Assembly: GCA_017938625.1 (NCBI GenBank)
Contig: JAGBBD010000031.1
Coordinates: 1-64,000, forward strand
DNA: 64,000 nucleotides
Direction of reading: 5' to 3'
DNA from: Oscillospiraceae bacterium
Lineage (GTDB): Bacteria > Bacillota > Clostridia > Oscillospirales > Oscillospiraceae
Shown here one piece after another: positions 32,674 through 41,720 of the stretch (the stretch's first letter is position 1; every line of letters begins with the position of its first letter). The position numbers and the translations under genes were made by a program. The notes beneath the pieces were generated by a model, which saw only the letters and a list, made by a program, of their open reading frames with translations, did not search any database and was not told where the DNA came from.

Positions 32674-33693
32674 ATGAAAAAGATCTTTGCGCTGGCTCTG
32701 GCCCTTCTGATGGTCCTGAGCATGGTCGCCTGCGGCAACACCGCTGAGACCACCGAAACCACCGAAACCACCGAAACTACCGAAACTGTCGAGACTGCTG
32801 ATCTGAGCAGCGTCAAGATGACCATGGGCACCGGCGGCACTGCCGGCACCTACTATGCCTTCGGCGGCGTTGTCGGCCAGCAGATCACTGCTTCCACCGG
32901 CATCGGCGTGAATGTCGTCTCCACCGACGGCTCCAAGGCCAACATTCTGGGCATCGACGCCGGCGACTATCAGCTGGGTACCGTCCAGTCCGACGTTATG
33001 GCTTACGCTGCAGCAGGCACCCGTTCCTTCGAGGCTGAAGGCGCTCTGGATTCCTTCCGCGTTGTCGGCGGTCTGTATGCTGAGGCTGTTCAGCTGATCA
33101 CCGTGGATCCCACCATCGAGACCATCGCCGATCTGGCCGGCAAGAAGGTCTCCATCGGTGCTGCAGGCTCCGGCGTGTACTTCAACGCTGTTGACGTTCT
33201 GGCTGCTGCCGGTCTGACCGAAGAGGACATCGAGCCCCAGTATCAGTCCTTCGCTGACTCTGCTGATGCTCTGAAGGATGGCAAGATCGACGCTGCCTTC
33301 ATCGTGGCAGGCGCTCCCACTCCCGCTATCACCGAGCTGTGCACCACCAACGAGAACGCCCGTCTGGTCCCCATCGACGGCGAATTCGCTGAGAAGCTCA
33401 TCGCTGACTGCCCCTTCTACACCACCTACAACATCCCTGCAGAGACTTATGCCAACCAGACTGAAGATGTGACCACCGTCACCGTCAAGGCTACTCTGAT
33501 CGTCTCCACCGATGCTTCCGAAGATGCTGTCTACGCTCTGACTGCTGCAATCTTCGACAACGCCGAAGCCATCACCGCCGCTCACGCCAAGGGCGCTGAG
33601 CTGAGCCTGGAGAACGCTACCTCCGGTATGACCGCTCCCTTCCATGCAGGTGCTGCAAAGTACTTCGCTGAAAAGGGCATCACTGTCGAGTAA
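32674..33693 (+). CDS. TAXI-family TRAP transporter solute-binding lipoprotein
   Basis: A 339-residue protein. ATG at 32674 follows GAGGAGAAG. The lipobox LSMVAC sets Cys20 as lipidated residue, with a short Thr-Glu-rich linker repeat (TETTETTETTET). The TAXI signature is MTMGTGGTAGTYYAFGGVV, and the rest is a two-lobe receptor (YQLGTVQSDVMAYAAAGT; KKVSIGAAGSGVYFNAVDVLAAAGL). TAXI receptors bind C4/C5 dicarboxylates or glutamate-like ligands in known cases; ligand not predictable here. Very biased codons suggest high expression. Confidence 0.9.
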   Translation: MKKIFALALALLMVLSMVACGNTAETTETTETTETTETVETADLSSVKMTMGTGGTAGTYYAFGGVVGQQITASTGIGVNVVSTDGSKANILGIDAGDYQLGTVQSDVMAYAAAGTRSFEAEGALDSFRVVGGLYAEAVQLITVDPTIETIADLAGKKVSIGAAGSGVYFNAVDVLAAAGLTEEDIEPQYQSFADSADALKDGKIDAAFIVAGAPTPAITELCTTNENARLVPIDGEFAEKLIADCPFYTTYNIPAETYANQTEDVTTVTVKATLIVSTDASEDAVYALTAAIFDNAEAITAAHAKGAELSLENATSGMTAPFHAGAAKYFAEKGITVE

Positions 33694-33710
33694 TCGCTTT
33701 TGCGAACTGG

Positions 33711-33815
33711 CGGCTGCGGCGAGATTTTCGCCGCAGCCGATTTTCGGCATCATGACTGCAACTACTGCAGGGAAGGGGTTTGCCTCTGTATGCATGGGCA
33801 AACCCGTTCCCTGCA
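33711..33815 (+). promoter_or_regulatory. tandem hairpins between TAXI receptor and permease
   Basis: First stem 33711-33722 with 33728-33739 (CGGCTGCGGCGA against TCGCCGCAGCCG). Second stem 33766-33784 with 33797-33815 (TGCAGGGAAGGGGTTTGCC, one mismatch). Neither has a strong T-run. Such structures after a receptor gene can protect its mRNA or partly end transcription, giving more receptor than permease (inference). Confidence 0.6.
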
Positions 33816-33854
33816 TCGGCGGTTTGTGATCGCAAAAATCTTTAGGAGGTAACT

Positions 33855-35798
33855 ATGGCTCTGTTCAAGAAAAAAGCTGCCCAGCCGGAAGAACCCATGG
33901 ATCTGGAAAGCGTAATGAAAAAGTTTGACCGTGAGTCAAACACCCGTATCTGGGAAGGCAAGGCAAGATGGGCTGTCAACATCGTGCTGGCTTGCTTCTC
34001 TCTGTTCTGTATCTATGTGACCTTGTTTGCCACCTGGCTGGACGAACTGCGTCTGACCAGCTTTATGGCGTTTATTATGTTCATTGGCTTCCTGGTGTTC
34101 CCTGCCAAGAAGGGCAAGCAGAAAGTCAACCATATGCCCTGGTATGACATTGTGCTGATGGTGCTGGGTACCGGTGCATTCTTGTACTTTACCTTCAATG
34201 CATCCAACATCGTGGCACGCTACAACATCACGGGTGTTGAAGTCGTCATCGGTATCGTTGGCATTTTGTGCCTTGCCGAGCTGTGCCGCCGCAGCGTGGG
34301 TCTGCCTATTTTGTGCGTGGCAGGCGCCCTGCTGATCTACGCACTGATCTGGGGCTCCACCAATCCCGATATGATGAAGCGCGTGACCAACATTGTGCGT
34401 ACCTTGTTCTATTCCAAGGAAGGCATCTTGTCCACACCTGTCAATGTGTGCTCCAAGTACATCGTCATGTTCATCATCTTCGGTGCATTCCTGGAACGTA
34501 CCGGTATTGCGGATTTCTTCATCAATATTGCAAATGCTCTGGTCGGTCGTTTCTCCGGCGGCCCTGCCAAGGTGGCAGTTGTTGCCTCCGCTCTGGAAGG
34601 CATGGTCTCCGGTTCCTCCGTTGCCAACACCGTTGGCTCCGGCGCCGTCACCATCCCTCTGATGAAGAAGACCGGCTACAAGCCCGAGTTTGCAGCTGCT
34701 GCTGAGGCTTCTGCCTCTACCGGCGGTCAGATCATGCCCCCCATCATGGGTGCTGCCGCATTCTTGATGGCTGAGACCATCGGCGTTCCCTATTCCAACA
34801 TCGTTGTCCGTGCTATTCTGCCTGCTGTTTTGTACTTCGCAGGTGTGTTCATCACCGTCCATCTGGAAGCCAAGAAGGAAGGTCTGCGCGGTCTGACCAA
34901 GGAAGAGCTGCCCCGTCTGAAGCCCCTGCTGAAGCAGATCTATCTGCTCCTGCCTCTGATCCTTCTGATCTGGCTGGTCGGCTCCAACACCCGTTCCATC
35001 CAGTATGCTGCCGCCATCGCAACTGTGGTCGCTATCGTGGTCAGCATGTTCAGCAAAGAGACCCGTATGACTCCCAAGCGTCTGCTGGAAGCTCTGGCAG
35101 CCGGCGGTCAGGGTATGATCACCGTGGCAGTTGCCTGCGGTGTGGCAGGCATCGTTGCCGGTATCATCGGTGTCACCGGTCTTGCTTATATGCTCTTTAA
35201 CGGTATTGTGGCTCTGGCAGGCAATACACTGATTATTGCCCTGTTCCTGACCATGCTGTGCTGCATCGTTCTCGGCATGGGTGTTCCCACCACCGCCAAC
35301 TACTGCATCATGGCTGCCACCTGTGCGCCCATCCTTGTGAAGATGGGTGTGCCCGATATTGCAGCACACTTCTTTGTCTTCTACTTCGGCATCGTTGCCG
35401 ATCTGACGCCTCCTGTGGCGTTGGCTGCCTACGCAGGTGCTGCCATTGCCCAGGCAAATCCCATGAAGACGGCGGTCACCGCCACCAAGCTTGCCATTGG
35501 CGCGTTTATCGTTCCTTACGTGTTTGCGATGAACCCCACCATGCTGTTTGTGGGTGTGGAGGCCTGGTATGACGTGGCCTTGATCTGCGTTACATCCCTC
35601 ATTGGTATGTTCGGTGTGGCTGCTTGTCTGGAAGGCTGGCTGATTCATCGCATGCAGTGGTTTGAGCGCCTTCTGGCTGTTGCCGGCGGTCTGCTGCTGA
35701 TCTATCCCGGCATGGTCACCGACGCGGTCGGTCTCGCCATCCTGGCTGTGGTCGTGGTGTTCCAGCTGCTGACCAAGAAGAAAACCGTTGTTGCATAA
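33855..35798 (+). CDS. fused TRAP transporter permease (DctQ-DctM type, TAXI system)
   Basis: A 647-residue membrane protein, ATG at 33855 behind AGGAGG. An N-terminal group of about four TM segments (residues 40-160, DctQ-like) is fused to a DctM-like part with about twelve. The DctM-type signature is GRFSGGPAKVAVVASALEGM, SGSSVANTVGSGAVTIP and MGVPTTANYC. It uses an ion gradient, usually Na+, with the receptor encoded upstream. Highly biased codons. The terminator at 35811 ends the two-gene operon. Confidence 0.9.
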   Translation: MALFKKKAAQPEEPMDLESVMKKFDRESNTRIWEGKARWAVNIVLACFSLFCIYVTLFATWLDELRLTSFMAFIMFIGFLVFPAKKGKQKVNHMPWYDIVLMVLGTGAFLYFTFNASNIVARYNITGVEVVIGIVGILCLAELCRRSVGLPILCVAGALLIYALIWGSTNPDMMKRVTNIVRTLFYSKEGILSTPVNVCSKYIVMFIIFGAFLERTGIADFFINIANALVGRFSGGPAKVAVVASALEGMVSGSSVANTVGSGAVTIPLMKKTGYKPEFAAAAEASASTGGQIMPPIMGAAAFLMAETIGVPYSNIVVRAILPAVLYFAGVFITVHLEAKKEGLRGLTKEELPRLKPLLKQIYLLLPLILLIWLVGSNTRSIQYAAAIATVVAIVVSMFSKETRMTPKRLLEALAAGGQGMITVAVACGVAGIVAGIIGVTGLAYMLFNGIVALAGNTLIIALFLTMLCCIVLGMGVPTTANYCIMAATCAPILVKMGVPDIAAHFFVFYFGIVADLTPPVALAAYAGAAIAQANPMKTAVTATKLAIGAFIVPYVFAMNPTMLFVGVEAWYDVALICVTSLIGMFGVAACLEGWLIHRMQWFERLLAVAGGLLLIYPGMVTDAVGLAILAVVVVFQLLTKKKTVVA

Positions 35799-35810
35799 CT
35801 GTATAACAGA

Positions 35811-35844
35811 AACCTCCGTATGAAACATCATACGGAGGTTTTTT
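35811..35844 (+). terminator. terminator of the TRAP operon
   Basis: AACCTCCGTATGA (35811-35823) pairs with TCATACGGAGGTT (35828-35840), then TTTT. Confidence 0.85.
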
Positions 35845-35932
35845 GCGGCGCAAAGTGTGCAGTTTTTGTTGCTATCACAGCAGGCTTGTGATAGAATTAT
35901 TTTGTATCACCATGCCCGAAAAGAGGTCAGCT

Positions 35933-36406
35933 ATGGCAAGAAAGATCAGAGCCTTGGTTTTTGCGCTGCTGGCGCTTGCCATCGTGTGTTTTATTTTTTC
36001 CAATTCTGCGCAAGGCGCTGAGGAATCCAACGAGGCCAGCGGCTGGGTGGCGGCATTTTTGCGTCCGATTTTGGATCCGTTGGGGCGGCTGGATGATGCG
36101 GTTTTCCACAAACTGGTGCGAAAGCTTGCCCACTTTGTGGAATTTGGCGCACTTGGTGTGTGCCTGTGTGCGTGCTTTGTCAACACCCCTTTGCGCCGCC
36201 CTTGGATAAGTGCCCTTGCCGGAAGTGTTCTGGTCGCCTGCTGCGATGAGACCATCCAGCGCTTCACAGGCGGACGCAGCTGCCAATGGCAGGATGTTTG
36301 CATCGACTCCGCCGGTGCGGTCTGCGGCATTTTATTTGTATGCCTGATCGTGCTGATCTTACGATATTACAGGGAGAGAAAATCATGTCCAAACTCAGAC
36401 TTATGA
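35933..36406 (+). CDS. VanZ-like membrane protein
   Basis: A 157-residue protein; ATG at 35933 with AGAGGT upstream is preferred over earlier in-frame ATGs. Four hydrophobic segments are visible. The sequence holds the VanZ features FSNSAQGAEES, KLAHFVEFGALGV and a CDETIQRFTGGR motif. VanZ-like proteins are found in teicoplanin resistance and in wall-related clusters, and their role is unclear. It overlaps the epimerase gene by 22 bases, so they are co-expressed. Confidence 0.8.
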   Translation: MARKIRALVFALLALAIVCFIFSNSAQGAEESNEASGWVAAFLRPILDPLGRLDDAVFHKLVRKLAHFVEFGALGVCLCACFVNTPLRRPWISALAGSVLVACCDETIQRFTGGRSCQWQDVCIDSAGAVCGILFVCLIVLILRYYRERKSCPNSDL

Positions 36407-37527
36407 CCATCATCGGCACCAGACCGGAGATCATCCGCCTGTCTGCCACCATCAAAAAGTGCGACAAATACTTTGATCAGATCCTTGTCCATACCGGTCA
36501 GAACTATGACTATACCCTCAACCAGATCTTCTTTGACGATCTGGGTCTGCGCGCTCCCGACCACTATCTGAATGCTGTCGGTGCAGATCTTGGTGAGACC
36601 ATCGGCAACATCATTGCCAAAAGCTATGCCCTTATGGTGCAGGAAAAGCCCGATGCCCTGCTGATCCTGGGCGACACCAACTCCTGTCTGTCCGCCATCG
36701 CAGCCAAGCGTCTGCACATTCCTATTTTCCATATGGAAGCAGGCAACCGCTGCAAGGATGAGTGCCTGCCGGAGGAGACCAACCGCCGTATCGTGGATAT
36801 CATTTCCGATGTCAATCTGGCGTATTCCGAACATGCCAGAAAGTATCTGCACGAGTGCGGTCTGCCCAAGGAGCGTGTGTATGTCACAGGCTCTCCCATG
36901 GCAGAGGTCTTGCAGGACAACCTGTCCAAAATTGAGGCAAGCGATATCCACGCAAGACTGGGTCTTGAAAAGGGCAAGTATATTCTCCTGTCTGCCCATC
37001 GGGAAGAGAACATCGACACGGAGAAAAACTTTACCTCTCTCTTCACTGCCATCAATGCCATGGCAGAGCAGTATGATATGCCCATTCTCTATTCCTGCCA
37101 TCCCAGAAGCCGCAACCGACTGGAGCAGTCCGGCTTTAAGCTGGATGCACGGGTGATCCGTCATGAGCCCTTGGGCTTCCATGACTACAACTGCCTGCAG
37201 ATGAACGCCTTCTGCGTGGTGTCCGACTCCGGCACTCTGCCGGAGGAGAGCAGCTTCTTCACCTCCGTGGGTCACCCCTTCCCGGCTGTGTGTATCCGCA
37301 CCAGCACCGAGCGTCCCGAGGCGCTGGACAAGGCATGCTTCATTCTGGCAGGCATTGATGAAAACTCCCTGCTGCAGGCGGTGGAGACTGCCGTGAGTAT
37401 GAACGAGAACGGCGACCACGGTATCCCTGTGCCGGACTATGTGGAACAGCTGGTGTCCACAAAGGTGGTCAAGCTGATTCAGAGCTATGTTGGTGTGGTC
37501 AACAAAATGGTGTGGAGAAAAAGCTGA
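36385..37527 (+). CDS. wecB: UDP-N-acetylglucosamine 2-epimerase
   Basis: A 380-residue protein, start at 36385 behind AGGGAGAG, inside the end of the VanZ gene. Characteristic parts are TIIGTRPEIIRL at the N-terminus, LGDTNSCLSAIAAKRLHIPIFHMEAGNR, SAHREENID and SDSGTLPEESS. The enzyme converts UDP-GlcNAc to UDP-ManNAc for wall or capsule sugars. The C-terminus is contiguous with the TatD gene start (TGATG). The rest of an exopolysaccharide cluster is not in the window. Confidence 0.9.
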   Translation: MSKLRLMTIIGTRPEIIRLSATIKKCDKYFDQILVHTGQNYDYTLNQIFFDDLGLRAPDHYLNAVGADLGETIGNIIAKSYALMVQEKPDALLILGDTNSCLSAIAAKRLHIPIFHMEAGNRCKDECLPEETNRRIVDIISDVNLAYSEHARKYLHECGLPKERVYVTGSPMAEVLQDNLSKIEASDIHARLGLEKGKYILLSAHREENIDTEKNFTSLFTAINAMAEQYDMPILYSCHPRSRNRLEQSGFKLDARVIRHEPLGFHDYNCLQMNAFCVVSDSGTLPEESSFFTSVGHPFPAVCIRTSTERPEALDKACFILAGIDENSLLQAVETAVSMNENGDHGIPVPDYVEQLVSTKVVKLIQSYVGVVNKMVWRKS

Positions 37528-38300
37528 TGAGCTGGTATTTTGATTCCCATGCCCACTATGATTCCCGTCGCTTTCGGGAAGATCAGCAGCAGGTGCTGGC
37601 GCAGATGGAGCCAAACCATGTGCGCAGGATCATGAATGTGGGCTGCGATCTTGCCTCGTCTTATACCTCCATTGCCCTTGCAGAGCAATATGATTTTATC
37701 TATGCTGCCGTGGGTAGCCATCCGGACGATGCCGCCAATGTAGACGAAGCGCGTGTGGAGGAATATCGGCAGCTTGCCCGTCATCCCCGTGTCCGTGCCA
37801 TCGGTGAGATCGGACTGGACTACTACTATGAGGATGTGCCCAGAGCAAAGCAGCAGGAGGCGTTCCGGATGCAGATGGCGCTGGCGCAGGAGCTTTCCAT
37901 GCCGGTCATCATCCATCAGCGCGATGCCTACGAGGACGCCTTGAAGATCGTGGATGAATTTCCTGCGGTGCGCGGTGTGTTCCATTGCTTCTCCGGCTCT
38001 CTGGAGTATGCCAAAGAGGTGGTCAAGCGCGGCTACTATATGGGCTTCACCGGGGTCATCACCTTTAAAAACGCAAGAAAAGCGGTGGAGGTCGCCCAAT
38101 GGGCGCCTCTCAACCGCCTGCTGATCGAGACCGATTGCCCTTATATGGCGCCGGAGCCTTTCCGCGGCAAGCGGTGCGACTCCACCATGCTGCCCCGAAT
38201 GGCAGAAAAGATCGCCGGGCTGCGCGGTCTTTCCACCGAAGAGATCGCGAAGATCACGCGGGAAAATGCCATGGAGCTGTTCGGAGTGGACGCGCCATGA
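37527..38300 (+). CDS. TatD-family metal-dependent hydrolase
   Basis: A 257-residue protein, ATG at 37527 overlapping the epimerase stop. It shows the TatD metal motif DSHAHYD, EIGLDYYYE, HQRDA, HCFSGS and ETDCPYMAP. The family includes 3'-5' deoxyribonucleases acting in DNA repair and degradation. It overlaps the next gene by four bases. Confidence 0.9.
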   Translation: MSWYFDSHAHYDSRRFREDQQQVLAQMEPNHVRRIMNVGCDLASSYTSIALAEQYDFIYAAVGSHPDDAANVDEARVEEYRQLARHPRVRAIGEIGLDYYYEDVPRAKQQEAFRMQMALAQELSMPVIIHQRDAYEDALKIVDEFPAVRGVFHCFSGSLEYAKEVVKRGYYMGFTGVITFKNARKAVEVAQWAPLNRLLIETDCPYMAPEPFRGKRCDSTMLPRMAEKIAGLRGLSTEEIAKITRENAMELFGVDAP

Positions 38301-38944
38301 AGGATATCCCGGTCTTTACAGGCACCCACGGCATTGCCACCTTGGTGATCAGTCCCATCCCGTGGAGCGGCAGCGCCTATGTGCTGGTGCGCAGCATCTG
38401 GACGGATGAGTCAGCTTTTCTGCAGGAGTGTCTCGGCTTCTGCCGTGCCTGCGGCGCAGAGCGTGTATATGCAAGCTATGAGCTTGCGCCTCTTCCGGCG
38501 GAGCATGCCTATGATATGCTGGCGCTGCAAAGATCAAAGGCAGAGCTTCCGGCAGGCAAGATCCCCACAGAGCCTTTGACAAGAGAAAATGCCCATGAAT
38601 TTTTGGCGGTCTATGACAGCTGCTTCCGACAGATTCCCAATGCCGCCCCCTATGGGCAGCGGGATGTGGAGCGGCTTTTGCAGGAAGAAACGGCAGTTCT
38701 GGTGCGCCGTGACGGTCGTTGTGCCGCCATTGCGCAGGTGTCCCGTCAGGGGCTGGAAGCTATTGCGGTGCTGCCGCAGTACCGCGGACTTGGCTATGAC
38801 CTTGCGCTGACAGCGCTTCATATGGTGCCGTCAATGACCTTGCAGCTGAAGACGGCGTCTGTCAACGAAAGGGCGCTGGCACTTTATAAACGGCTTGGTT
38901 TTGAACAAACGGCGGTGCTCAGCCGCTGGTGGAAATTGATGTAG
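38297..38944 (+). CDS. GNAT-family N-acetyltransferase
   Basis: A 215-residue protein, ATG at 38297 overlapping the TatD stop. The C-terminal half has GNAT features: EAIAVLPQYRGLGYDLALTAL (acetyl-CoA site) and TASVNERALALYKRLGFEQTAV. The N-terminal half is a poorly conserved acceptor-binding region. Acceptor unknown. Confidence 0.8.
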   Translation: MKDIPVFTGTHGIATLVISPIPWSGSAYVLVRSIWTDESAFLQECLGFCRACGAERVYASYELAPLPAEHAYDMLALQRSKAELPAGKIPTEPLTRENAHEFLAVYDSCFRQIPNAAPYGQRDVERLLQEETAVLVRRDGRCAAIAQVSRQGLEAIAVLPQYRGLGYDLALTALHMVPSMTLQLKTASVNERALALYKRLGFEQTAVLSRWWKLM

Positions 38945-38955
38945 GAGGCAGTATC

Positions 38956-39663
38956 ATGGAAAAGAAACTCGGGAAACTCCCGGTCATGATCCTTACAGTC
39001 CTTGCAGCAGCCATTGCATTTGTGCTGCGTGTGGTACAGCTCAACACAGCTGTGGATCCGACAGGCAGACTGGTATCCGGCGCAGGAAAAGGCCCTCTCA
39101 CATGGCTGTGCCTGCTGGTGCTGGCACTGTCTGTGGTCTATGCCTGTCTGGCGCAGCCGCGGCAGGAACTGAAAAACACCCAGAGCGTGGGCGTGATGGC
39201 GGCGACCTTGGTGGCAGCCTTCTGCATGGCGCTGAGCAGCGTATCTCTGTGGATGGGCGAGCGTGTGCTTGGCATCGGCGGCATTATGACTGCGGTATGC
39301 TGGGTGATCATTGCCCTGCTGCGGCAGCAGAAAACGGTGCCGTCTGCCGTTTTGTTTATGCTGCCGGCGCTGTTTGATGCCGTGCGTCTGATCGTGGAGT
39401 TCCGCGATTGGAGCCGCGATCCTCAGATTTTAGACTACTGCTTCGACCTTTTGGCAGGCATCTGTGTCATGTGTGCCACCTTCCATTTTGGCGCGTTCAG
39501 CTTCGGCAAGGGCCCCCGGAAGCGCAGCTTGTTCTTCTGCATGGCAGGTACGGTGTTCTGTGTCATCGCCATGGCAGGGGCAGATCTGATCGGTGTTGTC
39601 TCCATGGCGGCATCTGCCCTGTGGCTCATGAGCAACCTGTGGCTCCTGCTTGGTGAGGAATAA
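38956..39663 (+). CDS. hypothetical six-TM membrane protein
   Basis: A 235-residue protein, ATG at 38956 with GGAGGCAG upstream. About six hydrophobic segments are spread over the length (near residues 10-28, 48-66, 78-98, 105-120, 155-180 and 195-225). No known motif. It lies between an acetyltransferase and murI with small gaps, so it shares their operon. Function unknown. Confidence 0.7.
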   Translation: MEKKLGKLPVMILTVLAAAIAFVLRVVQLNTAVDPTGRLVSGAGKGPLTWLCLLVLALSVVYACLAQPRQELKNTQSVGVMAATLVAAFCMALSSVSLWMGERVLGIGGIMTAVCWVIIALLRQQKTVPSAVLFMLPALFDAVRLIVEFRDWSRDPQILDYCFDLLAGICVMCATFHFGAFSFGKGPRKRSLFFCMAGTVFCVIAMAGADLIGVVSMAASALWLMSNLWLLLGEE

Positions 39664-39665
39664 GT

Positions 39666-40439
39666 ATGGACAAGCGCGGACCCATTGGATTTTTTGACTC
39701 CGGACTTGGCGGCATCAGCGTGCTCAAGGGCACCATGGAGCTGCTGCCGGGAGAGGACTATCTGTATTTTGGCGACAGCCTCAACGCGCCCTATGGGGTG
39801 CGCACGGTGGACGAGGTGCGGCAGCTGAGTCTTGCCGCAGCAGAGCATTTGCTGGAAAAGGGCACAAAAGCCCTTGTGATCGCCTGCAACACCGCTACCT
39901 CCGCCGCTGCCGCCGTGCTGCGGCAGAAATATCCGCAGCTGACCATCATTGGCACAGAGCCTGCCATCAAACCTGCTGTGCAGGCCTGCCCCGGCGGCAG
40001 GATTTTGGTGCTGGCAACTGCCATGACCCTGCAGGAACAGAAATATCTGGATCTGTGGGAGCAGTTCCGGGAGCTTGCCAACATCGTGCCTGTGCCCTGT
40101 ACGGGACTGATGGAGTTTGTGGAGCGGGGCATCCTTTCCGGCGACGAGGTGGAGAGCTTCCTGCTGGAGATTCTCGAGCCTTTCACCAAAGTGCCTGTGG
40201 ATGCTGTGGTTCTTGGCTGCACCCATTATCCCTTCTTAAAGGGTACGCTTCGTAAGATTCTCGGAAAAGCGCCTGCCATTTTTGACAGCGCCGATGGTGT
40301 TGCGCGGCAGCTGCGCCGCAGGCTGGAGGATCAAGGGCTGCTCCGTGGCAGAGAAACAGGCGGCACGGTGGTGTTCGAAAACTCCTCTTGCGATGAAAGC
40401 CTGCTCCGTCTGAGCCAAAAGCTTTTGGAAACAGAATAA
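39666..40439 (+). CDS. murI: glutamate racemase
   Basis: A 257-residue protein, ATG at 39666 two bases after the previous stop. It has the catalytic pair Cys74 (ACNTATSA) and Cys185 (LGCTHYPF), plus GFFDSGLGGISV and YFGDSLNAPYG. The enzyme supplies D-Glu for peptidoglycan. It ends the group that starts with VanZ. Confidence 0.93.
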   Translation: MDKRGPIGFFDSGLGGISVLKGTMELLPGEDYLYFGDSLNAPYGVRTVDEVRQLSLAAAEHLLEKGTKALVIACNTATSAAAAVLRQKYPQLTIIGTEPAIKPAVQACPGGRILVLATAMTLQEQKYLDLWEQFRELANIVPVPCTGLMEFVERGILSGDEVESFLLEILEPFTKVPVDAVVLGCTHYPFLKGTLRKILGKAPAIFDSADGVARQLRRRLEDQGLLRGRETGGTVVFENSSCDESLLRLSQKLLETE

Positions 40440-40474
40440 AAAAAGACAGCTGTGATCACAGCTGTCTTTTTTTA
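40438..40474. terminator. bidirectional terminator between murI and dnaJ
   Basis: AAAAGACAGCTGTGA (40441-40455) pairs with TCACAGCTGTCTTTT (40456-40470) with no loop gap, flanked by A and T runs. It sits between two convergent genes; the dnaJ stop is at 40477. Confidence 0.85.
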
Positions 40475-40476
40475 TT

Positions 40477-41610
40477 TTATTCAAATGCGTCCTTCAGCTT
40501 CTCAAAGAAGCTGCGGCGCTTGGGCTGGGCATCGTCGTTCATGGCATCGTCCAGCTTCTGCAGCAGCTCACGCTGCTCTCTGGACAGCTTGGTGGGGGTC
40601 TCCACCACCACGGTCACATACTGGTCACCGCGGTTTTTGTAGCCCACATAGGGGATGCCCTTGCCCTTCAGACGGAAGGTGGTGCCGGTCTGGGTACCCT
40701 CGGGGATGGAGTAGCGTACCTTGCCGTCCAAAGTGGGCACTTCGATCTCTGCGCCCAGAGCTGCCTGGGTGAAGGTGATGGGCATCTCGCACAGGACGTT
40801 GGCGCCGTCGCGCTCAAAAATGGGATGCTCTTTCACAGCCACCGTCACCAGCACATCGCCGTTGGGGCCACCGTTTGAGCCGCAGTTGCCTTCACCGCGC
40901 AGACGGAAGCTCTGACCGTGGTCAATGCCTGCAGGCACCTGTGCCTTGACGGTCTTGTTTCTTCGCACCTTGCCCTTGCCCTTACAGGTGTGGCAGGGAT
41001 CCTTGATGAGTTTGCCCTTGCCGCCGCAGGTGGGGCAGGGGTTTTCCGACTGCATGGTCATGCCCATGAAATTCTGCTGTGTACGAATGGTGCCTCTGCC
41101 GTTGCAGCGGGAACAGGTCTCCGGCTGTGTGCCGGGCTGACAGCCGCTGCCTGCGCAGGAGGCGCAGTCCTCCACGCGGGAGAAGGAAATGTCCTTTTCG
41201 CAGCCGAAAGCAGCTTCTTCAAAGGTGATGTCCAGCTGTACGCCCAGGTTCTGACCTCTGGTGGGGCCGTTTCTCCGCTGCTGCGTTCTTGCACCGCCGC
41301 CGCCGAAGAAGGAACCGAAAATGTCGCCAAAATCGAAGCCTTCGAAGCCGCCGAAGCCACCGCCGCCTGCACCGAAGTTGGGATCCACGCCGGCGAAGCC
41401 GTACTGGTCATAGCGCGCTTTCTTGTCAGGATCGGACAGCACTTCGTAAGCTTCGCCAACTTCCTTGAACTTGGCTTCCGCTTCCGTATCGCCGGGATTC
41501 TGGTCGGGATGATACTTCATGGCAAGCTTGCGGTATGCCTTTTTGATCTCACCCTCGGATGCGTTTTTCTCAACGCCCAGTACCTCGTAATAATCTCGTT
41601 TATCTGCCAT
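40477..41610 (-). CDS. dnaJ: chaperone DnaJ
   Basis: A 377-residue protein, ATG at 41610 behind GAGGTT. J domain with HPD at about residues 36-38 ([11 protein letters not shown]), then a Gly/Phe-rich linker ([18 protein letters not shown]). Four CxxCxGxG-type zinc repeats follow ([29 protein letters not shown]), and a C-terminal substrate domain. It stimulates DnaK ATPase. Gene order hrcA-grpE-dnaK-dnaJ is standard; the dnaK-dnaJ gap carries a repeat pair. Confidence 0.96.
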   Translation of the reverse strand: MADKRDYYEVLGVEKNASEGEIKKAYRKLAMKYHPDQNPGDTEAEAKFKEVGEAYEVLSDPDKKARYDQYGFAGVDPNFGAGGGGFGGFEGFDFGDIFGSFFGGGGARTQQRRNGPTRGQNLGVQLDITFEEAAFGCEKDISFSRVEDCASCAGSGCQPGTQPETCSRCNGRGTIRTQQNFMGMTMQSENPCPTCGGKGKLIKDPCHTCKGKGKVRRNKTVKAQVPAGIDHGQSFRLRGEGNCGSNGGPNGDVLVTVAVKEHPIFERDGANVLCEMPITFTQAALGAEIEVPTLDGKVRYSIPEGTQTGTTFRLKGKGIPYVGYKNRGDQYVTVVVETPTKLSREQRELLQKLDDAMNDDAQPKRRSFFEKLKDAFE

Positions 41611-41626
41611 ATTGCAACCTCATGTC

Positions 41627-41712
41627 AGATTGCCACGTCGGGCTATTGCCCTCCTCGCAATGACGGATGTTGATCGGATGTCATTGCGAGGAGCGAAGCG
41701 ACGTGGCAATCT
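41627..41712. repeat. inverted dispersed repeat (ATTGCCAC family) between dnaK and dnaJ
   Basis: AGATTGCCACGTCG ... CTCGCAATGAC is followed by GTCATTGCGAGGAGCGAAGCGACGTGGCAATCT, an inverted partner. Related pieces occur at about 49761-49794, 53635-53665 and 55964-56116. It looks like a REP/BIME-like or small MITE family. Confidence 0.6.
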
Positions 41713-41720
41713 ATTGGTTT

